A DNA stretch of 64,000 nt from contig JAZQAG010000018.1 of the NCBI GenBank assembly GCA_045545095.1, positions 49,899 to 113,898 of the forward strand. Reading direction: 5' to 3'. The stretch comes from Phocaeicola_A sp045545095. GTDB lineage: Bacteria; Bacteroidota; Bacteroidia; Bacteroidales; Bacteroidaceae. This document shows positions 53,783-60,748 of this stretch, in pieces; position 1 is the first letter of the stretch; every line of letters starts with the position of its first letter. The notes under the pieces were generated by a model. It ran no database searches, was not told the DNA's origin, and saw only the letters and a list, made by a program, of their open reading frames with translations. Position numbers and translations under genes: made by a program.

Positions 53783-55525
53783 TTAAAAACTCATCCTTCC
53801 CGTTCTCACCTTCTCATCTATAGTCTTCGAGTCATGTTCCATCCCCGCTGCCTTCTTCCAGAATTCCAGTGCACGTTCCTTTTCTCCCAACATGAAGTAG
53901 ATATCCCCACAGTGCTCCACAATGACAGCACTCTGGTCTCCCCCATTCTTCATCGCTTCATCGATATAGATGCGCGCCTCGGTATATCGTCCTTTCTCAA
54001 AAAGTATCCAGGCATAAGTGTCCAGGTAGGTATCATTATTAGGTTCTGCCTTGATGGCCTTATAGCTCATCTCCTCGGCCTTGTCCAGATTCTTGCGTTC
54101 TTGCGACAGGAAGTAGGCATAATTGTTCAGCACCCCCACATTATCTGGATTATAGACCAAGGCTGAATCATAAGCCTCATAAGCCAGATTATCCCGCCCG
54201 GCCTCATGCTCCAAGTCTCCTATGAAGGTATAGAAGTCCGACACCAATTTCTTGTCGCTCTCGGGTGTCACCTGTTTGACTCCCTTCCTGAGCACCTCCA
54301 ATGCATCAGCCTTTCTGTCCACACGGAAATAGCTTATTCCCAAGTAGTAGTAGAAGCTCATCTCCTCTGGATTATACTGTATGGCCGGTTCACAGATACG
54401 CACGGCCTCAGTATAGTCATCCTTCCGCACAGCTTCCATCAGCAAGGTATATCGGGCCGCTATATTGTCGGGCTCTATACTCAGGATTTTTTCCAGCACA
54501 GGCACCTTCTTCTCCTCCGGCATCTTCTTATGCTCCATATAGCCGAGATACAGCACATGCGTGGTTATATCATCCTGTGTCCGCTCCATCAGGGTATCAA
54601 AGAGTTGCAGGATACGCACACTGTCACGCCCCTTCCGCTCACTCTCCATCACAATGCGGCGCATCACCTCGGCCTGTCCTTGTGAGCCCAGACGGGGATT
54701 CAACACCAGCTCCTCCTGCTGTTGCAAGAAGAGGGAATCCATACCTTGCCGTTCATAATACGAAGCCATCGAAATCTGCCCCATAGGATTACCCGGATCC
54801 TCCTCCAACACCTGCTGGTATATCTTCAAGGCCTCATCCGTACGGTCGTAATCCATATAGCTGTCCCCCAACATCACACGGTAGCGCACATCGTTGGGAT
54901 ACTCCTTGGCCAGACTCTCTATCTCACTGAAAGCTTTCTCCTTGTCTCCCATCTGGTGATAGATACGGTATTTCTCCATGCTGAGCTGTTCGCTCTTCCC
55001 CTCTTTCTGCTCCAGACGGTCCAACGTTGCTATCAGGTTCACATAGTCCTTTTCCTGGTTATACAGATCCATCAGCACCATCAGTATCTCACTGCGTTTA
55101 GGGAACTGCCGGCTCATATCCTCATAGACAGCTATGGCCTTCTTGTTCTCCTTCTGCTCCCGATAGAGAGCGCCCAATGTCTGACGGTACCAGAAATTGT
55201 CAGGCTGCAATGCCACTGCCTGTTCCAACAATTCCTGCGTACGCCCCATCTGTCCCAAATAGGCACAATATTGCGCCAGTTCGTACATCGCTGCAGCCGA
55301 CTCCGGATGGATACTCAGACAGTGTTCATACAGCGCCATGGCATCAGTATGTTCCCCCATCTCCCGTTGGCGCGTAGCCTCCAAGAAATAGTAATCGTGC
55401 CGGCGCACCTCCTCGTCACTCAACGACAAGGACTCTCGCGATTGTGCCACCTTACGGGTAGCACACGATGACACCATCATCAGCGGCAAAGCCGCCAGCA
55501 TATATAGAATTATTCGTCTTATCAT
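53783..55525 (-). CDS. TPR-repeat lipoprotein
   Basis: A 580-residue lipoprotein: lipobox MMVSSC, then ATRKVAQ with no acidic run, so a periplasmic location is expected. Almost all the rest is tetratricopeptide helices (about 12-14 units), for example ALYEHCLSIHPESAAAMYEL, QVLEEDPGNPMGQISMASYY, ALVYNPDNVGVLNNYAYFLS and DTYAWILFEKGRYTEARIYI. TPR scaffolds assemble protein complexes. In Bacteroides the order dut, TPR protein, DUF4292, EnvC-like protein is, to my knowledge, commonly kept, suggesting a shared envelope function. The C-terminal tail is basic. Confidence 0.9.
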   Translation of the reverse strand: MIRRIILYMLAALPLMMVSSCATRKVAQSRESLSLSDEEVRRHDYYFLEATRQREMGEHTDAMALYEHCLSIHPESAAAMYELAQYCAYLGQMGRTQELLEQAVALQPDNFWYRQTLGALYREQKENKKAIAVYEDMSRQFPKRSEILMVLMDLYNQEKDYVNLIATLDRLEQKEGKSEQLSMEKYRIYHQMGDKEKAFSEIESLAKEYPNDVRYRVMLGDSYMDYDRTDEALKIYQQVLEEDPGNPMGQISMASYYERQGMDSLFLQQQEELVLNPRLGSQGQAEVMRRIVMESERKGRDSVRILQLFDTLMERTQDDITTHVLYLGYMEHKKMPEEKKVPVLEKILSIEPDNIAARYTLLMEAVRKDDYTEAVRICEPAIQYNPEEMSFYYYLGISYFRVDRKADALEVLRKGVKQVTPESDKKLVSDFYTFIGDLEHEAGRDNLAYEAYDSALVYNPDNVGVLNNYAYFLSQERKNLDKAEEMSYKAIKAEPNNDTYLDTYAWILFEKGRYTEARIYIDEAMKNGGDQSAVIVEHCGDIYFMLGEKERALEFWKKAAGMEHDSKTIDEKVRTGRMSF

Positions 55526-55555
55526 CTTCTTTTTATTTAAGGATTACGGGTAAAG

Positions 55556-55760
55556 GGAGGCTTCGCCTTAACGGTGAGCGGTGAGCGGAAACTCCGCATG
55601 GTACTAGTCACTCGTAGCTTGTAGCTAGTCACTTTCTAAACGGTTAACGGAGAGCGGAAACTCCGCATGGTACTAGTCACTCGTAGCTTGTAGCTCTTCA
55701 CTCGTAGCTAAAGCCCCCTTATCTCGCTCACCGCTTCCCGCTCACCGTTAAAGGCGCAAA
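55556..55760. repeat. Mixed family B and C repeats
   Basis: GCCTTAACGGTGAGCGGTG, then two copies of GCGGAAACTCCGCATGGTAC followed by AGTCACTCGTAGCTTGTAGC, then CTCACCGCTTCCCGCTCACC. The two halves (about 55567-55628 and 55637-55695) are a near-perfect tandem duplication of about 65 bases. It lies between dut and the TPR gene. Confidence 0.8.
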
Positions 55761-55767
55761 GCGCCCA

Positions 55768-56199
55768 TCACACTCCACTATGCCCGAATCCTCCGGCGCC
55801 GCGTTCCGTATCATCCAAAACCTCTACGGTCTCCCACTCCACCTGTTCGTGACGGGCAATGACCATTTGGGCTATACGCTCCCCATCTTCGATGACAAAC
55901 TCCTCGGCCGAAAGGTTCACCAAGATTACACACACCTCGCCACGGTAGTCAGCATCCACCGTTCCCGGCGAGTTCAACACCGTGATTCCCTTCTTGATGG
56001 CCAGTCCGCTACGGGGACGTACTTGTGCCTCATACCCCACAGGCAAAGCCATGAAAAGGCCCGTCGGCACCAAGCAACGCTGCAAGGGTTTCAACACTAT
56101 CGGCTCATCGATATTGGCACGCAGGTCCATACCGGCCGATGCTATCGTTGCATAGCTGGGCAACGCATGTTTGGACTTATTGATAATCTGTACTTTCAT
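55768..56199 (-). CDS. dut: Deoxyuridine 5'-triphosphate nucleotidohydrolase
   Basis: Hydrolyses dUTP to dUMP, keeping uracil out of DNA and supplying dTMP synthesis. The 143-residue protein has all five trimeric dUTPase motifs: AGMDLRA, RPRSGLAIKKG, GTVDADYRGEV, GERIAQMVI and RGAGGFGHSG at the C-terminus. The ATG at 56197-56199 (MKVQIINKSKHALPSY) is the family start; an ATG 7 codons upstream is possible. It diverges from dgt with 134 bases between and precedes the TPR lipoprotein gene on the same strand. Confidence 0.95.
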   Translation of the reverse strand: MKVQIINKSKHALPSYATIASAGMDLRANIDEPIVLKPLQRCLVPTGLFMALPVGYEAQVRPRSGLAIKKGITVLNSPGTVDADYRGEVCVILVNLSAEEFVIEDGERIAQMVIARHEQVEWETVEVLDDTERGAGGFGHSGV

Positions 56200-56320
56200 A
56201 TCATTCCAGTTAAGTTTCACAAGTTCAATGGCCTACCCCATTTCCACTTGCGAAATAGATTTACTTTCTCTTGTGAGCGCAAAAATAGATAAATTTGCCC
56301 AAACTACCACATATTTTCAT

Positions 56321-56328
56321 TACTTTTG
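56321..56328 (+). promoter_or_regulatory. -7 box of dgt, immediately before the start codon
   Basis: TACTTTTG matches TAnnTTTG; its G is only 5 bases before the ATG at 56334. A TTTG at 56294-56297 is 23 bases upstream, slightly long. The message should be leaderless or nearly so. Confidence 0.6.
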
Positions 56329-56333
56329 CATCC

Positions 56334-57665
56334 ATGAACTGGCAACGACTTATATCCAACAAGCGATTGGGCATGGAGGAATACCACTCCACCCACAAGG
56401 ACGACCGCACTGAATTTCAGCGCGACTACGACCGTCTGATATTCTCGGCACCCTTCCGCCGACTGCAGAACAAGACACAGGTTTTCCCTCTTCCGGGAAG
56501 CATTTTCGTACACAACCGGCTCACCCACAGCCTCGAAGTCTCATGCGTGGGACGTTCCTTAGGCGACAATGTGGCCAAAGAACTTATCCGCCGTCATCCG
56601 GAGCTGGCAGGCACCCATGTCGAGGAGATTGGCTCTATCGTATCAACAGCCTGTCTGGCTCACGATTTGGGCAATCCTCCCTTCGGACATTCGGGCGAGC
56701 AGGCCATCAGCACCTATTTCTCCGAAGGGAACGGACGCCACCTGCGCGAACAACTCTCCGAAGCGGAGTGGAACGATATCATCCATTTCGAAGGGAATGC
56801 CAATGCTTTCCGACTCCTCACCCATCAGTTTTGCGGACGCCGCCGGGGCGGGTTCGTCATGACCTACTCCACCTTGGCCAGCATCGTCAAGTACCCCTTC
56901 TCCTCTTCCTTGGCAGGCAACAAATCCAAATTCGGATTCTTCCTCAGCGAAGAGGCCGATTACGTACGCATAGCGACCGAATTGGGGCTGCGCCGCCTGA
57001 GTGCCGAGGGCGAACCGCTGCGCTATGCCCGCCATCCGTTAGTCTATCTGGTCGAGGCGGCAGATGACATCTGCTACCAGCTCATGGATATCGAAGATGC
57101 CCACAAACTGAAGTTGCTCACCACCGACGAGACCAAACAGCTCTTCCTGAATTTCCTCACCGAAGAGCGCCGGCAGCGTGCCCTCAAGGTCTTCGAGGCC
57201 GTCAGCGACACCAACGAACAGATTGCCTACCTGCGTTCCACCATTGTCGGCTGCCTCATCGGCGAGTGCGTCCGGGTCTTTATGGAACATGAGGACGAAT
57301 TGCTGGCCGGCACCTTCGAAGGGACACTTATCAAACGTATGTCACCCACCCTCAGCGAAGCATACCAGACCTGTTCCCATACAGCCGTACAACGTATCTA
57401 CCGCTCCCGCGATGTGGTGGACATCGAACTGGCCGGATATCGTGTCATCAGCACCCTCATCGACCTTATGATAGAAGCTGTCACACACCCCGAGAAGGCC
57501 TATTCGCGCCTGCTCATCGACCGTGTATCCAGCCAATACCACATGGATGCCCCCACCCTCTACGGACGCATACAGGCCGTCCTCGACTACATCTCCGGCA
57601 TGACAGACATCTTTGCCCTCGACCTCTACCGCAAGATCAACGGCGGCCACCTCCCGGAGGTATGA
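56334..57665 (+). CDS. dgt: Deoxyguanosinetriphosphate triphosphohydrolase-like protein
   Basis: HD-domain enzyme that removes triphosphate from dGTP or other dNTPs. The 443-residue protein has the typical start MNWQRLISNKRLGMEEYHST, the first HD histidine in HNRLTHSLEV, the HD pair in ACLAHDLGNPPFGHSGEQAI, GNANAFRLLT and a later YPFSSSLAGNKSKFGFF stretch. The C-terminal LVEAADDICYQLMDIEDAH contains the last metal Asp. Length fits the Bacteroidota dGTPase group. The frame is open upstream to 56295, but the -7 box at 56321 rules that out. Paired with divergent dut, so both nucleotide-pool enzymes share one intergenic region. Confidence 0.93.
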   Translation: MNWQRLISNKRLGMEEYHSTHKDDRTEFQRDYDRLIFSAPFRRLQNKTQVFPLPGSIFVHNRLTHSLEVSCVGRSLGDNVAKELIRRHPELAGTHVEEIGSIVSTACLAHDLGNPPFGHSGEQAISTYFSEGNGRHLREQLSEAEWNDIIHFEGNANAFRLLTHQFCGRRRGGFVMTYSTLASIVKYPFSSSLAGNKSKFGFFLSEEADYVRIATELGLRRLSAEGEPLRYARHPLVYLVEAADDICYQLMDIEDAHKLKLLTTDETKQLFLNFLTEERRQRALKVFEAVSDTNEQIAYLRSTIVGCLIGECVRVFMEHEDELLAGTFEGTLIKRMSPTLSEAYQTCSHTAVQRIYRSRDVVDIELAGYRVISTLIDLMIEAVTHPEKAYSRLLIDRVSSQYHMDAPTLYGRIQAVLDYISGMTDIFALDLYRKINGGHLPEV

Positions 57666-57675
57666 GATATAAAGG

Positions 57676-57870
57676 GGGAAGGGAAGGCTTCGCCTTTAAC
57701 GGTGAGCGACCTTTAACGGTGAGCGGTGAGCGGATGAGCGGTTAGCGAAATAAGAGGGCTAAGGATTTTAAGGACTCTAAGGACTTTAAGAACTTTAAGG
57801 CCCCTAAAGGGACATTAGGTTCGCCGCTCACCGCTCACCCTTAAAGCGCGCAGCCTCCCTTCCCCCATCA
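57676..57870. repeat. Mixed family C and D repeats
   Basis: GGTGAGCGACCTTTAACGG and GTGAGCGGTGAGCGGATGAG (family C), then AAGGATTTTAAGGACTCTAA and AAGAACTTTAAGGCCCC (family D, 57754-57820), then CGCCGCTCACCGCTCACCC (family C inverted, to about 57845). The outer C segments face each other. Fills the gap between convergent dgt and the CotH gene (57666-57971) with the terminator below. Confidence 0.75.
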
Positions 57871-57884
57871 CCCTTTATAACAAA

Positions 57885-57912
57885 AAAGGCGGCACCGTGT
57901 GGTGCCGCCTTT
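57885..57912. terminator. Strong bidirectional terminator
   Basis: Perfect 12-base stem AAAGGCGGCACC / GGTGCCGCCTTT with loop GTGT, an A-run on the left and a T-rich stretch on the right. Lies between convergent dgt and the CotH-domain gene. Confidence 0.92.
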
Positions 57913-57971
57913 CCTTTTCATTTTCTTTCCCTCTCCCTTACAGCACATGGCTGTGAGGCAGGGGAGTGGGG

Positions 57972-60683
57972 TTACCAACTCTGGTTACTGATGTAACTCA
58001 TTCCATTGATACGGGTTGTCAATGTGGTTGACAATGTGTTTACTGCATCTTCGAATGACATGGCTTCGTCACCACAGTAGCCACAACTGAATGTTTGTCC
58101 GAAGAATGAAGAACCAATCTTATACCATGAGCTACGTTTCGGACTGTTCTTGCTGTCTAATGGCCACATTTGAGCATTCAGAGCCTCAGATTTGATCAGT
58201 TCAGGAGTACGCATGCTTGGGATACTGCTTGCATATCCTTGCAGAGCTCCCTTCACGCTGTTCCAGCGTTGGGCAGCCATACTCTTGAAGGTCGCATCCT
58301 TAGTCAGCAACGTGTACCACATGTAAGGCGCATCATTTGTATTGACAGAGGTCGGATAGCTGTTTGATTTACTTGTTGCTTTTGCCTCTTTCAACATGGA
58401 TGTCGTGTAGCTGAATCCTTCCTCAGAGTAGCTGGTACTTGTGGGCAGTGTGTTCCAGTCGAAGTCCCAAACGGGGCCGGCATAGAGCTTGCCTTCGTTG
58501 ATGTACATATATACACTCTTCGGGTGCTTGGTCTCACTGTTCATCATCAATTCCTGAATGAGCCAATAGTCGATGACAGACATCAGGTCGAGAGTCTCGT
58601 AAGCGGCATCATAATTGCCTGCAGACAGGTTCTCTTCCACGCCACGTACAAGTCCGCTGGCATAAGTCAGCATATCATCATTACCATCGTCCTTGAACAA
58701 GAAGGGGATATACATCTTGGTCAGGAACTTCCATGTCTCGTCATAGCCATCGTCGCACTCCAACAGGTAGCCATAATCTGTGGCTACACCGGTGTATTCG
58801 TCGTCCTTATCGTATGGCTCGTTGATATCCAATCGGTTGCCATCAATCTTGATTTGCTCACAGAGGTAGTAAGTACCTACGTGTACACCGTTATATACCA
58901 ATTCGACAAATTGTCCTGAGGGGTTCCATGCCATACCTTCCCAAGATGTGCCATCAGACAGAGTTGTCGGGGCATTCTTAAGCACCTCTGCCAGTCCGAA
59001 GGCCACTTCGTTACGCATCAGTGTACGGTCCTTCCAGTTGGCAAGGAGCACCCAGCGCTTGTGGGCAGGCATATCCAACACACCACTCTTGCTGTCCAAT
59101 TTCACAGCAAACGGTTTCTTGGGCATGTGTTGTGTCACATTACCACGCACACGGGTAGAGGCCATGATAGGTTCTTCTACAATGTTGCCTTTCTTGTCTT
59201 TTACTGCAGATGTTCCGTCAGGATTATAGACCATGAAGTTGTCGCTACCGTCTTCTGCCATTTCCCAGTCACTATCCTTTGGTTGCCACTCTGTACCAGT
59301 AGCTTTGTACCATACGTCGCTTCCACCCTTGTAATCGCTATTGGTTTCTGTTGAAGTGGTTCCACTTTTTTGGTTGATAACCACTACGGGCAAACCGGTA
59401 TTGGTCAGTTCAATGTTATACCAAACCACCGCATTGGCACTGTTTATCACACCAAGGACTTTTGTTTGGGTGAAATCTATAGTGTCCTTACCGCTTTCAA
59501 TCTCTTGTCCATCCTCAAGTATCAGACGTGTTCCTTCTGGAATTTCGAAAGTGGGCACCAGACGACGGTTGTTCAGATAAGGCAGATAGAGACTTATCTT
59601 GCCTGTCTCAGGATCAATGGTACATTCCTTTTCGGTGATGTCTTTCGTATTGGGAGTATTGCCACTCATAGTGAACTCACGCGCCAAGATTTTACCAGTA
59701 TTATTAGCTACAGTGAACTTCATGCTGTTCAGTACTGGAGTGACGGCCGGTTCAGCGGGGACTTCAGAAACTACCAAATCGCTGAAGTCTTTCAGAGCCA
59801 ACTGGAAGGTGTAGAGATCATTCGGGACGAAGCTGACATTGAACGTTCTGGTGAACGAGGCAATGTGTGTATTTGTCCGGATGGTGAATGTCACTTTATC
59901 ACCCTTGACCAAGTGGGGGAGGGTTGTCATATAGGCAGTTTGCCATACGCCATTGCCCAACTCGGGATAACCTCCGTAATTGACGGTGATGCTGTCATTG
60001 CCCTCTTTGAAAGTCCCCGGAGTGATAGTTTGTGTCTGTAGATTGATAGTGAAATCACCGGCCATTTGGCGTTTGTTGCTCACCTTCATGGATACAGATT
60101 GCAATTTGGAACCTTCGAGGACTGTTCCAGTGGCATTGATGGAGAACTTCAGGATGGATACCAGACGCTTGAAAGTGAAGGTGCTGCTGAACCAACTGCG
60201 GCTGTCCAGTGTTCCGGCACGATAATCACCCACGATGTCTTTGTACGTCTGATTGAAGTCCTGAGTCGCAGGCATGTTACCCTTCACAGCAGTTTGGCTT
60301 ACACCATTATTGTTGCTGCCATAGGGATAGTAGGCATACTTGGGAGTGCCTAACATCAGCCCGCTGAATGATACTGAAGCGGCATTGCTGCTGTTAGTAC
60401 TGGTGAATTTAGTGTTCTTGCTATAACTGCTATAGACACCGATGACCTCTTTAGGACGCCACAAAGTACCAACTCCGCTTTCGTATGAGTCATTTTCATC
60501 AATGTACGTGCGAGTTCCCATGATGTCTCCTTCAAACACAGAAATAGCAGAACCTGGGGCTTCGATGTCGGCCTCAAACTCTGCTTGCAAAGGAACTTCG
60601 TCCACTAATTCGTCTTCCACACACGCTGCCATGGATAACATGGCCATACCGTAAAGCACATTCTTTAATGTTTTTGCTTTCAT
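57972..60683 (-). CDS. Surface lipoprotein: fimbrillin-like N-terminus fused to a CotH kinase-like domain
   Basis: A 903-residue lipoprotein: lipobox LSMAAC followed by VEDELVDE, an acidic surface-export signal. Residues about 50-310 look like a fimbrillin/Mfa-type domain (GTRTYIDENDSYESGVGTLW, VIGVYSSYSK, AYYPYG, FTFKRLVSILKFSI). A short beta module follows (about 325-430). From about 500 comes a CotH domain: RVRGNVTQHMPKKPFAVKLD, WVLLANWKDRTLMRNEVAFG, GTYYLCEQIKIDGNRLDI and the hallmark GPVWDFDWNT (about 739). CotH proteins are atypical kinases that phosphorylate coat or surface proteins, and the key Asp residues are present. It is the last gene of a minus-strand cluster and ends at a strong terminator. 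Target and activity are unknown. Confidence 0.85.
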   Translation of the reverse strand: MKAKTLKNVLYGMAMLSMAACVEDELVDEVPLQAEFEADIEAPGSAISVFEGDIMGTRTYIDENDSYESGVGTLWRPKEVIGVYSSYSKNTKFTSTNSSNAASVSFSGLMLGTPKYAYYPYGSNNNGVSQTAVKGNMPATQDFNQTYKDIVGDYRAGTLDSRSWFSSTFTFKRLVSILKFSINATGTVLEGSKLQSVSMKVSNKRQMAGDFTINLQTQTITPGTFKEGNDSITVNYGGYPELGNGVWQTAYMTTLPHLVKGDKVTFTIRTNTHIASFTRTFNVSFVPNDLYTFQLALKDFSDLVVSEVPAEPAVTPVLNSMKFTVANNTGKILAREFTMSGNTPNTKDITEKECTIDPETGKISLYLPYLNNRRLVPTFEIPEGTRLILEDGQEIESGKDTIDFTQTKVLGVINSANAVVWYNIELTNTGLPVVVINQKSGTTSTETNSDYKGGSDVWYKATGTEWQPKDSDWEMAEDGSDNFMVYNPDGTSAVKDKKGNIVEEPIMASTRVRGNVTQHMPKKPFAVKLDSKSGVLDMPAHKRWVLLANWKDRTLMRNEVAFGLAEVLKNAPTTLSDGTSWEGMAWNPSGQFVELVYNGVHVGTYYLCEQIKIDGNRLDINEPYDKDDEYTGVATDYGYLLECDDGYDETWKFLTKMYIPFLFKDDGNDDMLTYASGLVRGVEENLSAGNYDAAYETLDLMSVIDYWLIQELMMNSETKHPKSVYMYINEGKLYAGPVWDFDWNTLPTSTSYSEEGFSYTTSMLKEAKATSKSNSYPTSVNTNDAPYMWYTLLTKDATFKSMAAQRWNSVKGALQGYASSIPSMRTPELIKSEALNAQMWPLDSKNSPKRSSWYKIGSSFFGQTFSCGYCGDEAMSFEDAVNTLSTTLTTRINGMSYISNQSW

Positions 60684-60748
60684 AAAATATAGATTTAGTT
60701 AAAAGGGGCAAAAGCCCCTTACACAACATTGTCCGGAATTTTCTGTTA

